Shown here piece after piece: positions 52,550 through 62,600 of a stretch of DNA of 64,000 nt (positions are counted from its first letter, which is position 1; every line of letters begins with the position of its first letter). The DNA is from Oegoconia quadripuncta (lineage: Eukaryota > Arthropoda > Insecta > Lepidoptera > Autostichidae), in NCBI GenBank assembly GCA_949316235.1, contig OX438751.1:23651885-23715884 (forward strand). Direction: 5' to 3'. Under the pieces are notes generated by a model. That model saw only the letters and a list, made by a program, of their open reading frames with translations. It did not search any database and was not told the DNA's origin. Made by a program: the position numbers and the translations under genes.

Positions 52550-55500
52550 GTAAATAATCCTTGTCCAAGCTCGTAAGCTTATTGAGTTTTCCAGGGCGCC
52601 AGGTAAACGTCAGCTGGGGCATTTATCTATATGGGCAAGTATCTTCTCTGGCGCACTGCAGTTGCATGTCAGTGGGTCTTTGAGACTTGGTTTGTAGACG
52701 TGACAGACATCGGTCGATCCTCATCCGGATCTGAATTCTCACGTCTCACACTTAAAGCGCCTTTTTGTAGCTTTGTTCATACATAGCCGCATTGCTACTT
52801 TGAATGTTAGAGGAGGAATGAATGGCAAAATAGATGAAGTTTGTCAGATGATGGATGATAGACGTATAGATATTTTATGTGTGAATGAGACAAAGCGGAA
52901 AGGATGTGACACCACCAAACACGGTCCCTATGCGGCTTACTGGTCGGGTGTTCCCATAACCAACAGAGGCAGTCAGGGCGTTGGTGTACTACTTTCTGCT
53001 AGAATGGCTGAGTGTGTAAATGAGTTTGAATGCGTAAGCCCAAGACTCATCTGGATGAGATTAAAAGTGGGACTGACCCGCATCTTCTTAATGGGAGTTT
53101 ATGCTCCGACAAATGTGGGTCTAAGCAAGTCCCCAAATGTTCAAAAGGAAATGGAAGAGTTTTGGGACGGTGTGAGGGACGTATTGGAGAAGTGCAAGGA
53201 AAATGAAAGGATAATAATGCTCGGAGATTTTAATGGATGGGTAGGTGTGAAGCGTGATGGATATGAAAAGGTTCTCGGTATGTTTGGTGATGAAAGAGTA
53301 AACGAGAATGGAAAGCGTTTACTTGAGATTTGTTTGGAGTGGAATCTTACTGTGACGAACACCATGTTTGATCACAAAAAGATCCACTTGTTTACTAGGG
53401 AAGAAGGAAGTCAGAGAAGTATGATTGATTTTGTATTGGTGGATGAAAGACTGAGACAGAATGTACTAGACACTCGGGCATATCGAGGGGTCGGCATTGA
53501 TACAGATCACTTTTTGGTAATGAGCCGAATTAGTGGTCTCTTCAAACGATGGCGACACCGAATACACGAGCCTACGAGCGATCTAGAACGCATAAAAGTG
53601 GAAAATTTGAAAGAGGAAGACATGAAAGATAAGTATAAAAGTAAGTTAAATGAGAGATTTGATGGTTTGGATGATGTGAATAGCATTGAGGAATTATGGA
53701 AGACCATTAGGGAAGGAATGGTAAGTGTTGCAAGTGAAGTTTGTGGTGTTACAAAGAGGAGGAAAGGGTATAAGATGAAAAATGTTTGGTGGGATAAAGA
53801 AGTGCAAGAGGTAGTCAGTGAAAAGAAGAAAGCATGGTTAGATTGGTTAGCCACAAAGGCCAATCAAAGAGTACAAAAGGCGTTGAATGAGGATGTAGAA
53901 AAGGCAAGAGTTATGTATAAGGTTTTGAAAAGGAAGACAAAAAGAGTTGTTGAACAAAAGAAAGAAGAGCGCAAAGACGAGTTTGACAGCAGGCTCTCTG
54001 AAGATTTCAGAGCAAATCTTAAACTGTTCTGGAAATATATAAGAACAGCCAGGGGTAAAACGACAACCTCTGAGCTGATTAAAATCAGAGACCAGGATGG
54101 AAGTATGTTGAAAGGGGAAGAACACATATTGAAGAGATGGAAGGAATACTTTGAAAGTTTGTTTGATAGAGAGGAGATGCAGGTAGAAATACCTGCACGC
54201 GCCTCACATATAAGTGTCGAATCGTATGACGAAATAAGCATGGATGAGATTCTGAAAGCGTTGAAAGGTATGAAGTCAGGTAAGGCTGTAGGGTATGACA
54301 GAGTTTCAGTCGAGATGCTGAAGGCTGGACATGGCATAGTGGCAAGTCAACTGTACCGCCTTTTTAATTTATGCTGGAGAAGCGGCCAAGTTCCATGTGA
54401 CTGGTGCAAGGCTGTCATCGTTCCGCTTTACAAAGGGAAAGGGTCACAGCAAGACTGCAAAAATTATAGAGGAGTCAGCCTTCTCAGCATTGTCGGCAAA
54501 TTGTATGCAAAAGTGTTAATTGAAAGGGTAATTGCCGAGACGGATGAAAAAATGTGGGACGTACAAGCAGGATTTAGAAGAGGAATGGGATGTATGGATC
54601 AGGTCTTTTCCTTGCGATGCATAGCCGAAAAATTCCTGTCAAAAGACCAAAAAGTCTATTGCGCTTTCGTGGATTTGGAAAAGGCCTATGACAAAGTGAT
54701 GAGGAATGAATTGTGGTCAGCATTGTCTATGTATGGGGTAGACAGCAACTTGATACGAGCACTGAAATCACTTTATGAAGATTCCAGTGCTTGTGTCAGG
54801 ATTAATGGGGCGTATACTAAATGGTTTAGCATCGAGAAAGGTGTTAGACAGGGTTGTGTTGCGTCCCCATGGCTGTTTAACTTATTCATGGACAGTTGCC
54901 TGCAAATATTGAAAGAGTATGAATGTGGATTGAGAATGAATGGGTTACTCGTCAAATGTCTCCTCTATGCCGATGATCAAGTAATCCTTGCGTCGTCCCA
55001 AGAGGAGTTACAAGAGATGGTAACACTTATGAATACGGCTTTGAAAGAAAAAGGAATGAAAGTCAATGTGATTAAAACGAAAGTTATGGTATTTGAGAGA
55101 GGGGTATGTATGACGGATTGCAATATTTTGATAGACAGAGAAAAAGTGGAGCAAGTGCGTGAATTTGTGTATTTGGGTTCACTGTTTACAAGGGATGGTA
55201 AGTGTGAGAAGGACATCGAAAGAAGAGTGAATGCCGGAAATCAGGTAAATGGAGCACTGCATGCCTTTATGAGGAGCCAGAATGTGTCCAAAAAAGCTCG
55301 TCTGGCTGTTCATGGCGGGGTGCTGGTTCCAACATTGACTTACGGGAGTGAATGCTGGGTATGGCAAAAGAAGAATGAAAGTAGAATAAATGCAGTGGAA
55401 ATGAGATCATTGAGAAGTATGAATGGGGTGACTCTGAAAGATAAAATCAGAAATAGTGTAATTAGGGAGTTAAGCAGTGTGAATGAAGATGTAGTGACAA

Positions 55501-55823
55501 AGATTGAAAAAGGTATGCTGAGATGGTTTGGACATGTGGAGAGGATGAATGAAAGAAGACTTACGAAAGAGATATACAAAGCGAATGTGGATGGTAGTGT
55601 TGGTAGGGGAAGACCACGGCGAACGTACCATGATCAAATCGGGGACGTCTTAAAGAAAGGCCAAGTCAAGAGTACCCTAAACCGACGAGCATGTATGAAC
55701 AACCTTATGAGAGTGAAGGAAGCAGAAGAGGTGTGTCAGGATCGTAGCAAGTGGAAGTCTGTGGTCTCTGCCTACCCCAATGGGAAACAGGCGTGACATT
55801 ATGTATGTATGTATGTATGTTCA
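52550..55823 (+). mobile_element. RTE-a non-LTR retrotransposon, near complete
   Basis: Single-ORF element: possible 5' UTR from about 52550, ORF to 55796 and a tail gacattatgtatgtatgtat to about 55823. No second ORF, LTR or terminal repeat. The 5' boundary is uncertain because a Helitron ends four bases upstream and no target duplication is readable. Immediately downstream lies an inverted, decayed relative (55826-56075), so the two tails face each other. Confidence 0.85.
52773..55796 (+). CDS. RTE-clade endonuclease/reverse transcriptase polyprotein
   Basis: Protein of ~1000 residues for target-primed reverse transcription in the nucleus. Residues ~5-255 form an AP-type endonuclease: TLNVRGG (N11), VNETK (E39), GVYAPTN (Y110), GDFNGW (D152, N154), MIDFVLVDE (D219) and the DTDH motif (H246). 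Residues ~500-760 form the reverse transcriptase: [27 protein letters not shown] (D634), KGVRQGC (691-695) and YADD (732-735). The C-terminus has the [15 protein letters not shown] and GRGRPRR blocks of the clade. No stop or frameshift. The frame is open upstream to a TGA at 52701-52703 without ATG. The first ATG is at 52818 (residue 16), after the start of the endonuclease fold, so the natural start is lost, non-AUG or further 5'. Possibly active; RNase H absent, as usual for RTE. Confidence 0.93.
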   Translation: MFIHSRIATLNVRGGMNGKIDEVCQMMDDRRIDILCVNETKRKGCDTTKHGPYAAYWSGVPITNRGSQGVGVLLSARMAECVNEFECVSPRLIWMRLKVGLTRIFLMGVYAPTNVGLSKSPNVQKEMEEFWDGVRDVLEKCKENERIIMLGDFNGWVGVKRDGYEKVLGMFGDERVNENGKRLLEICLEWNLTVTNTMFDHKKIHLFTREEGSQRSMIDFVLVDERLRQNVLDTRAYRGVGIDTDHFLVMSRISGLFKRWRHRIHEPTSDLERIKVENLKEEDMKDKYKSKLNERFDGLDDVNSIEELWKTIREGMVSVASEVCGVTKRRKGYKMKNVWWDKEVQEVVSEKKKAWLDWLATKANQRVQKALNEDVEKARVMYKVLKRKTKRVVEQKKEERKDEFDSRLSEDFRANLKLFWKYIRTARGKTTTSELIKIRDQDGSMLKGEEHILKRWKEYFESLFDREEMQVEIPARASHISVESYDEISMDEILKALKGMKSGKAVGYDRVSVEMLKAGHGIVASQLYRLFNLCWRSGQVPCDWCKAVIVPLYKGKGSQQDCKNYRGVSLLSIVGKLYAKVLIERVIAETDEKMWDVQAGFRRGMGCMDQVFSLRCIAEKFLSKDQKVYCAFVDLEKAYDKVMRNELWSALSMYGVDSNLIRALKSLYEDSSACVRINGAYTKWFSIEKGVRQGCVASPWLFNLFMDSCLQILKEYECGLRMNGLLVKCLLYADDQVILASSQEELQEMVTLMNTALKEKGMKVNVIKTKVMVFERGVCMTDCNILIDREKVEQVREFVYLGSLFTRDGKCEKDIERRVNAGNQVNGALHAFMRSQNVSKKARLAVHGGVLVPTLTYGSECWVWQKKNESRINAVEMRSLRSMNGVTLKDKIRNSVIRELSSVNEDVVTKIEKGMLRWFGHVERMNERRLTKEIYKANVDGSVGRGRPRRTYHDQIGDVLKKGQVKSTLNRRACMNNLMRVKEAEEVCQDRSKWKSVVSAYPNGKQA

Positions 55824-55825
55824 TA

Positions 55826-56075
55826 CATACGTATGCTCATGCCTGTTTCCCGTTGGGTTAGACAGAGTATTGATTTCCACTTGCAACGATCCTGACATAC
55901 TACTTTTGCTTCTTCCACTCTCATCAAATGCTTCATACACGTTCGTCGATTAGTGGTTGACAGCACCTAACCTTTTGTGAGTATGTCACTACTTAATTGA
56001 CGTATCTGCTTTTTGGTCGACCTTTACCGATTAACCTTCCATTCACGCTTTCGTTATATATGTTGCTTTCGTTAA
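55826..56075 (-). pseudogene. Inverted RTE-a relative, 3' fragment
   Basis: The minus strand starts near 56075 within IYNESVNG then GKGRPKSRY, later RRTCMKHLMRVEEAKVVCQD and RCKWKS, aligning with [37 protein letters not shown] and RSKWKS of RTE-a. At least one stop and a frameshift. Ends in acatacgtatgctcatgcct next to the RTE-a tail. 5' truncated at the TA of MITE-1. Confidence 0.8.
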
Positions 56076-56079
56076 TCTA

Positions 56080-56502
56080 TTGGGTCTTTACCTATGAAAT
56101 TGGAGTTTTTTTTCTTTGTTAATTATATGTATCAATTCCTGAGATTTTGCAAAGCTATATCCAAATTTGTTTTTTATTTGGAAAATAGAATACTATTTCA
56201 AGGTTTCACATGAAATATTTTTTAATTTCTGGGCTAAATTACATAATAAAAAAAAATTCAACAGAGCTCTTTTCATGTTCTTTCCATAATCATTTCTTAG
56301 ATTCGCTGAAACTTTTATAAAGCGGTTACTTTTAAAAATTAACGCTGCCTATACTTAACTTAATGTTATCCGATAATGCACACAAAGTTTAGCAAAATTT
56401 TGATTTGCCGTTCCCAAAAAAAAATCAAAAATGTTTATATGGAGAAAACAGTCTTAATGGAATTCTTCATACAAAACGCCAATTTCATAGGTAAGGACCT
56501 AA
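56080..56502 (+). mobile_element. MITE-1, complete, mariner-type
   Basis: 423 bp with left end ttgggtctttacctatgaaa and right end, inverted, ttaggtccttacctatgaaa. Flanked by TA at 56078-56079 and 56503-56504. One base different in length from 20136-20557. No coding capacity. Confidence 0.9.
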
Positions 56503-56504
56503 TA

Positions 56505-57344
56505 CTTTCACTCATTCTATATAAAACGAATGAGTGCCAATATGCCAAAACCACCTTAACCTCTTTCTATCTTACTCACTACGTCATCTAGCTTCTTTTC
56601 AATGATTGAATTTTGATTACGTATTTGACCAGAGCTAGTGAGTGAGTGACTACGGATCAACGTTAACTTCAGTTTAAATCTTTCTTGCAACTTGCTCTCA
56701 ACATTTTTGTTTTATCCACACGATGCAGCGCGTGTTGTAGGCGGGATGTCACGGTACGATTAGTGTCCTGATTTAGTGCCTATTTTGTTACAAGCACTTT
56801 GACAACCTTAGATGTTAGCGAGCAATTTTTGGGTGCATTTTATTTAGCGCGTTTGTAAAGATTAGCTGTGTAAATTATTATGGATATAAATGAGTTACTG
56901 CACACGAAATTGAAATTATAATTTTCTTTATCTCACTACTTTGTTAAAGTTATGTACTACCTGTTACCCGCGACTTTGTTTTTAAAATATTGTATTAATT
57001 TGGAATTTAAAATATTGTATTTTTAACAAGCTTTTCTTGAAGAATAGAACTAGTCCATCTCTTTCCGTAAGTATCGTAAAAGGCGACTAAGGGGTTTTAT
57101 ATCATAAAACACGTTTGCACATTTTAACGGCGGTGGACTCACACCCTTGTCACGTGTGCATTAGTCTATATTTCCACCGACAAGAGCGAAGCTCTTAAAT
57201 TAGAAGAAAAATAACAAGCTTTTATTAGCTTCACGTGTAACTATACTTATCAAATCTTGAAAGTTAATTTAAACTTACTGCTAATTGTCGTAAAACTTTA
57301 TATGTATATGTAATTCTGATGACAATACTATAATTTGGTATCTT
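56505..57344. other. Unassigned, RTE-d tail scrap at 57168-57205
   Basis: tttccaccgacaagagcgaa gctcttaaatt (broken for length) matches the tail following RTE-d at 37546-37575. The rest has no recognised content. Confidence 0.4.
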
Positions 57345-57510
57345 GGACCTGGTCTGATGATGGAGCCAGGAGGTGGATGGTGAAACTCTTCAGTGGCTAC
57401 TAGTAAATTCCTCGAGTTTGGGCTCATATAATTCGTTATCACGAGTCCAATATATTATACTTGGTGTCAACGATCTGATGATGGAGCCAGGAGATGGAAG
57501 CTGGAAATGT
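57345..57510 (+). repeat. Family H, two units ~119 bp apart
   Basis: tctgatgatggagccaggag occurs at 57356 and 57475. The first unit continues with gtggatggtgaaactcttca and gtggctactagtaaattcct as in 49985-50110 inverted. Confidence 0.6.
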
Positions 57511-57935
57511 AGCGTGTGTAGTTTTTTAAACTACGTATTATTATTTCCGATTGATGTCACACAACCCAGTTACAAATATGTCATGCTGTGGGTTTCGTCA
57601 CGCAAATCGGTTCAGTTATTTCCACCGGCACGACGTGAACTTGCGAGTGTCAGATAATTATTTCGCTCCCTTGATAGGAAGTTTCTGATGTAACATAATC
57701 TACTATGATTGAGGTCTTTGATTGGATTGAGGCCACACGTACAGCATTGTCTGTGACATCATAGAGGTACAAGCGTACACGTATCGGGACACGCAGGACA
57801 GCATAGAAGATGCCCCATAGTTTGTGGTATATCACCACACAAGCACCGGTTGTCGTTCATGTAGCCCCACTTGGACATGTTCTCTCGGTACATCAGTCTG
57901 TTGAGAGATTTCCATAAGGCCAACTAATAGACACA
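57511..57935. other. Unassigned
   Basis: No recognised element. Confidence 0.35.
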
Positions 57936-58176
57936 ACACAATACAATACGATACGATACGATACGATACGATACGATACGATACGATACGATACGATACG
58001 ATACGATACGATACGATACGGTACGGTACGGTACGGTACGGTACGGTACGGTACGGTACGGTACGGTACGGTACGGTACGGTACGGTACGATACGATACG
58101 ATACGATACGATACGATACGATACGATACGATACGATACGATACGATACGATACGATACAATACAATACAAATACA
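57936..58176. repeat. Layered pentanucleotide array AATAC/GATAC/GGTAC/GATAC/AATAC
   Basis: 57936-57950 has AATAC-type units, 57950-58020 about 15 ATACG units, 58021-58090 fourteen GTACG units, 58091-58159 about 14 ATACG units, then AATAC units running into aaatacaaatacacttt. The order is symmetric about the centre near 58055. It joins the tail edge of a LINE-L copy. Because 5 is coprime with 3, every frame on each strand stays open with the same five-residue period. Confidence 0.97.
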
Positions 58177-58345
58177 AATACAAATACACTTTATTGTACA
58201 AAAGGAGAACATACATTTTACAAAACACAATACTGATAAGAGTACAATTAGGCGGCCTTATCACTAAAGGCGATCTCTTCCAGGCAACCTTTGGGTGTAG
58301 GAGTATAAGTTTATAGAACAGGCAGGTTGTGCAAAATACGGATGC
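58165..58345 (-). mobile_element. LINE-L 3' UTR
   Basis: Plus-strand aaatacactttattgtacaa, caattaggcggccttatcac, aaaggcgatctcttccaggc, aacctttgggtgtagg: the inverse of 33995-34160. Confidence 0.75.
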
Positions 58346-58544
58346 AGATATGAAATACCTACATAATCAATTACTTATTTAATAAACAAAAACTAAAACC
58401 ATACATTTATACATATATATTATAAACATAAATAGCTATATATAATAGGCACAATATAGATACAACAGTGCTATCAACAAAGCTGTTTAGCGGCAGACTT
58501 AGTTGGTGACCACACAACTATTAAAAAAATGCTCTCATACACAC
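58346..58544. other. Unassigned
   Basis: May include more LINE-L UTR up to about 58370 (aggttgtgcaaaatacggat). Otherwise unassigned. Confidence 0.3.
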
Positions 58545-58822
58545 ATATCAACAGCCCATGTCCTCACTGCTGGGGCACAGCCTGCTGTCTCTAGGAGAAG
58601 TTGTAGGCCATAATGCACCACGCGAGCCCAATACAGATTGAAAGATTTGCGTCAGACTAATGGTCACTTGACAGTCAGGTTTTCAAATCGTCCCTGTAGG
58701 GCATCGACTTGACTTGTTTTTCAAATCAATCGGAACCCACTGTTCAACATGCCCTCCGAAGCACGCGGTCACCCATCCAAAGACTAATGACTAAGACTGC
58801 GCCAAGAGAGCTTCAACTCACG
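58545..58822 (-). mobile_element. SINE-5S, full-length minus copy
   Basis: Minus strand: cttggcgcagtcttagtc, agtctttggatgggtgacc (box C), gcgtgcttcggagggcatgt, gtattgggctcgcgtggtgc, attatggcc, and the tail aggctgtgccccagcagtga, ggacatgggctgttgatatg. The 5S A-block is shortened. The tail is the clearest match of this family to the RTE-type 'CAGCAGTGGGACAT' ending. Confidence 0.7.
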
Positions 58823-58869
58823 TAACTAGGTATTTAATAAATAACACATAAGCAATATTTGTCGAAACA

Positions 58870-59094
58870 TTATATGTTCAGTACAAACATGTCATTGAAA
58901 ATATACGACGTCAAACGCACAAGAACCAATAGAAAATGTCGTGATTTCCTTTTTGGTGGGAACAGTTTTCCTACAAGGGTATCAATGGCTACAATAATAA
59001 AGGTTGTAAAGAGTAACGCAACGCCATTGTCGACTACGATTACAGTCATAAGCGGCGAGAGAATCAAAGATATAGCGTTTCTATACAATGAGTT
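58870..59094 (-). CDS. Candidate terminal exon of unknown gene
   Basis: On the minus strand a splice-acceptor-like ctgttgtgttgcag precedes 59094. The frame then runs for 74 codons to TAA: NSLYRNAISLILSPLMTVIV, a hydrophobic stretch ALLFTTFIIVAIDTLVG, then KLFPPKRKSRHFLLVLVRLT. One or two membrane-spanning segments are plausible. I do not recognise a family. No upstream exon was found, and chance is a serious alternative in AT-rich DNA. Confidence 0.2.
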   Translation of the reverse strand, partial: NSLYRNAISLILSPLMTVIVVDNGVALLFTTFIIVAIDTLVGKLFPPKRKSRHFLLVLVRLTSYIFNDMFVLNI

Positions 59095-59109
59095 CTGCAA
59101 CACAACAGC

Positions 59110-59310
59110 CATATTATTTTATTTACAGACTGCCCGAATAAGACTGAAGGAAAGAGAGGAAGGGGAAGACCTATGCGTAATTACTTCGGCCAAGTCAAAG
59201 AATAGGTGAATGCCGTGTCGTTCCAAGAGGTTAAATCGAGAGTGGAAAGCAGAGAAACGTGATAATTACTCCAGCAACAAGAGCATTGCTCTTAAATTGA
59301 AGAAGAAAGC
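59110..59310 (+). pseudogene. RTE-d C-terminal remnant
   Basis: Plus frame EGKRGRGRPMRNYFGQVKE with stop, then VNAVSFQEVKSRVESRE, aligning with EGKRKRGRPRISYMQQIKE and NVVSYQEVKRKA at 37.4 kb, and the tail ccagcaacaagagcattgct. At least one stop inside. Confidence 0.65.
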
Positions 59311-59518
59311 CCGAGAAAGAAGGGTAATTTTTTTTAATCGAATTAAATGTTGCTGGCATGATAATTGTCATTGTGGGATGATTTCAGAATTATTTGTTAT
59401 TTTGTCAAATGAGGTACTGATCAATTATTCCTTCTTATTGACGTCCTTTTGAAGCAACGAAGAGTTAAGAGCGTTAATTTCGTCCATTGGAACGCGCACC
59501 GCTCGTTGGCTAACTTGA

Positions 59519-59788
59519 TTTTTTTTAATACAGAATAAATAAAGAAAATCGCTCTGACCTGCACTCGAGAAGCCTAAAAGGCTAATTATAAATAATACAC
59601 AAACAACTTCTACGGTTATTTTTGAGATTTTCAAATTATAGACAAAAACGGTCACTTTTTTATTAAATCGTGAATTCTGGAAAATGACTCCCATCAAAGT
59701 TATTTAGGTATTATTTATAATTAGCTTTTAGGCTTCTCGAAAGTAGGTCAGAGCGATTTTTTTATTTATTCTGAATTTAAAAAGAAAT
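59519..59788. mobile_element. Foldback/MITE with ~70-80-bp inverted arms
   Basis: Left arm 59519-59598 (cagaataaataaagaaaatc, gctctgacctgcactcgaga, agcctaaaaggctaattata) and right arm 59708-59788 are inverse of each other with few differences. The spacer is ~110 bp. No target duplication identified; no other copy in the window. Confidence 0.75.
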
Positions 59789-60347
59789 CGTAAGTTGTCC
59801 AATGAGGACGTCACTGGATAGAATAAACCCTTCTTACATACTTTTACCTCGGCAAAATAAAGCGGTAGATGATGAAAATATAATATTCATTATACAAAGA
59901 AAACAATACAGTTTTTTAACGAGAAAATTTGAAATTAGAATTTTGTTCACGCTCACTACTATACGCTCAGCCTGTGAATTATCGCTGCGCTCATCATTCA
60001 AGATCTACCTTATTAACTTTTCAAATCGACAATACTATTGTTATGTCAAAAAAACGTAAACGCCGGCCACTGGCTCGTCCCATACAGAACACCATACAAA
60101 ACGTGTTAACCGGGCACTGTATGTACCTACAAAGCTTCACAGTAAACATGTCTCTTCCTGTCAAAAAATACAATGTAAATAAACGGCATATTTTTACAAG
60201 AGCGATAATTTCTAGCTTTCCTTTCATTTATCATGAGTTGGAACGGTAGCTCTGTTAGGGATTCTTTTGGTGTGTATTTGGTCTTTATCCGACTACGAAA
60301 AGGAAGGGTTATATATAATCTGATATTGAATAAAGATAAAGTTGGTA
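59789..60347. other. Unassigned
   Basis: No recognised element. An open plus frame at 59929-60249 has no motif. Confidence 0.35.
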
Positions 60348-60648
60348 TGATCATCATCAACATCCCACTGCAGCTATATATACCTTCCCTCGTATAATGA
60401 GGGAGTATGGGCCATAGTCTTCCACGCTGGCCCAATGCGGGTTGGGGACTTCAAATGCGTTCGAATTTTTATTCCTCAGGCATGCAGGTTTCCTCACGAA
60501 GTTTTCCTTCACAGTGTAAGAGCAGTCCGGATATATGCACATAAGTAATTTAATATAAAAACTCATTGGTACATGGCCTGACTGGAAATCGAACCCGGGC
60601 CGCCCAAATTGAGAGACCGCGTCTTAACCGCTGAGCCACCGAGCAAGT
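60348..60648 (-). mobile_element. SINE-A, full length
   Basis: Minus strand: head ggtggctcagcggttaagac, B box cccgggttcgatttcc, body gtggaagactatggccca, tail ctgcagtgggatgttgatga. All modules present. Confidence 0.88.
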
Positions 60649-60744
60649 ATAATGAATAACATCATGTATACCCGAGTCATATGGATGTTATGCTTATTCG
60701 TTATCCAGTATCGACACTACAACCTTTACCTAGTTCGAGAGTGG

Positions 60745-60920
60745 CCGCAATGTTATGCTAGATAACGGATAACATACTTAAATATTTATATAAACATCCA
60801 AGATTCGAGAATAAATGTTCGAATTCATCACACAAACTTTTACCCTCGGAGGAATTCGAACCTGCAACCGTTGGTTTCGCAGACAGGGTCACTATCCACT
60901 ACATCAACGGGTTGTATACA
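60745..60920 (-). mobile_element. SINE-B, 5' two-thirds
   Basis: Minus-strand gttgatgtagtggatagtga, B box gcaggttcgaattcc, gaatttgaacatttattctcgaatc-type body (broken), to gttatctagcataacat. The distal tail is replaced by unrelated sequence. Confidence 0.75.
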
Positions 60921-61254
60921 TATATAGCTCAAATTGTAATTTAAGGTGTATTAAATTTCATCATCTCCATTGTAATTAGATACCTACGAAGTTTCCCGTT
61001 CCCCATATATATTCCCCATAATAGTAACATACGTAGCAAAACCATAATTGAACTGCCAAAAATTGGCACAACAACTGCCTTCAGTAAGGTTCCACTCGAT
61101 CAAATCATCGATCATCAAATCTTAACCAAATTAAAAAAAAAATCATCACAGAACACACGATCAAAATGTGGATGAACAACATAAGAAAAATACAAGCAAA
61201 CGAACATAGAACCTCCTCCTTTTTTGTTTTGGTAAAAAATGCAAAACTGTCACA
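60921..61254. other. Unassigned
   Basis: No recognised element. Confidence 0.35.
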
Positions 61255-61426
61255 GCTCTACCTGTTTGTCGCGGAAATTTGTTTATCCCGCGGGAACTTC
61301 TCACTTTATCGGGATATCCTATATCTTAATCCAGGGTATATTTTACCTGTATACTAAATTTCATCCAAATCCGTTAAGCCGTAACTAACAAACATCCAAA
61401 CTTTCGCATTTATAATATTAGTTAGT
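61255..61426 (-). mobile_element. Helitron-like element, 3' end missing
   Basis: Minus strand: actaactaatattataaatg, cgaaagtttggatgtttg, atgaaatttagtatacaggt, aaaatataccctggatta, agttcccgcgggataaacaa. Aligns with 52320-52500. The terminal hairpin and CTRR are absent. Confidence 0.6.
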
Positions 61427-61549
61427 CGACCATCTTGGGATATGTAAATTGCCTTAGAAGGTTCTGTAAAAAGTCAACTTTGTACTTTAAATTGGCTCCG
61501 GGACCCTACTACTGGGGCACGTTTTAATTACTTAACATTTATTGTCATT
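61427..61549. other. Unassigned
   Basis: Short spacer before the RTE-b target duplication. Confidence 0.3.
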
Positions 61550-62600
61550 ACTAGACTGCGGATCTGAATGTTGGACAAAGAAAGGAACTGATGAAAGTAG
61601 AATGCATGTGGCAGAGATGAGAATGCTAAGATGGATATCAATTGAAACCTGCAGTGTCACTTAGAGATAGGTTTAAAGTGTATAACATTCTAACCTTTTC
61701 GTCACGGTACATTTTTGAAAATCTAATGTATGTCAAAAAAAATATAGCATCATTTAGGAAAAATAGTGGTAAACATGATGTCAATACAAGAAATAAAGAT
61801 AAACTTGCAGGTCACATAAGTCGCCTCCGCAAAGTCAGTACTTCATTCAAAGGGTTATGTATATGCTTTTTCAATAAGGTCCCAGTTGATATACAAAATC
61901 TTCCTCTCGATAAATTTAAAGATACTATAAAACAGAAACTAATTAACAAAGCATATTATAAAATATCAGACTATTTAGATGATAATCATCCCTGGACAGA
62001 ATCAGATTGTTCGCATGCCAGGCTATTTCACGATTAATAATGAAATATAAAAACCTTTTCGTAATATAAAAACCTTTATGTAAAATCAAAGCCTGATTTT
62101 AAAAGAGCAACCCTTCGAGTTTCTTGCTTGTTCTTCTCAGGGGAAAATTGCATTTTGAACAAGCAGTAGCTTAAAAAATGTAAAATTGACTATTTTAAGT
62201 GTACTCTGTGTACCTACAAAATAAAGCATTTTTGACTTTGACTTTGACTTTGATGTGTGGTGTGACTAGAATGGATAAGATCAGGAATGAGTATATCAGA
62301 GAAAGTCTAAAAGTGGCGCCAATAAAAGAAAAGTTGAGGAGCAATAGGTTAGCATGGTTTGGACACATTATGAGGAGGGATGGAAGGCACGTAACAAGAC
62401 GAGTGTTAAATATGAATGTGGAGGGATACAGAGGTATAGGAAGACCAAAGAAGGTGTGGTTAGATTGCGTGAGGAATGATATGTATGTGAAAGGGGGGAG
62501 TACGGAGATGACGTCTGATAGACGAGAGTGGAAGAGGATGACATGTTGTGCCGACCCCACCTAGAGTGGGATAAGGGCAGGAAAATGATGACTAGACTGC
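61550..62600 (+). mobile_element. RTE-b copy with 10-bp target duplication, split by LINE-2
   Basis: actagactgc flanks the element at 61550-61559 and 62591-62600. The first part (61560-61636) encodes SECWTKKGTDESRMHVAEMR. After the LINE-2 insertion the frame resumes at 62255: CGVTRMDKIRNEYIRESLKV, LAWFGHIMRRDGRHVTRRVL, ending CCADPT and gataagggcaggaaaatgat. Joined, the RTE-b part is ~413 bp, nearly the same length as the copy at 30.8 kb. Confidence 0.9.
61637..62254 (+). mobile_element. LINE-2 3' end nested in RTE-b
   Basis: The open frame to 62037 reads VSLRDRFKVYNILTFSSRYI, SRLRKVSTSFKGLCICFFNK, IKQKLINKAYYKISDYLDDN then HPWT...HD stop. The 3' UTR and (TTTGAC)n tail follow. The break in RTE-b falls between atggat (61631-61636) and gtgtgg (62255), with 'gat' repeated at 62252-62254 as a possible 3-bp duplication. 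Best LINE-2 copy in the window, but 5' truncated and without an RT core. Confidence 0.9.

Noticed and set aside
53864..54337. Long minus-strand frames opposite the RTE-a protein
   Set aside because: Antisense shadows of a real coding region; Ser/Leu-rich without motifs.
57924..58264. Three long minus-strand reading frames
   Set aside because: They exist only because a pentamer repeat has no stop in any frame. No gene is implied.
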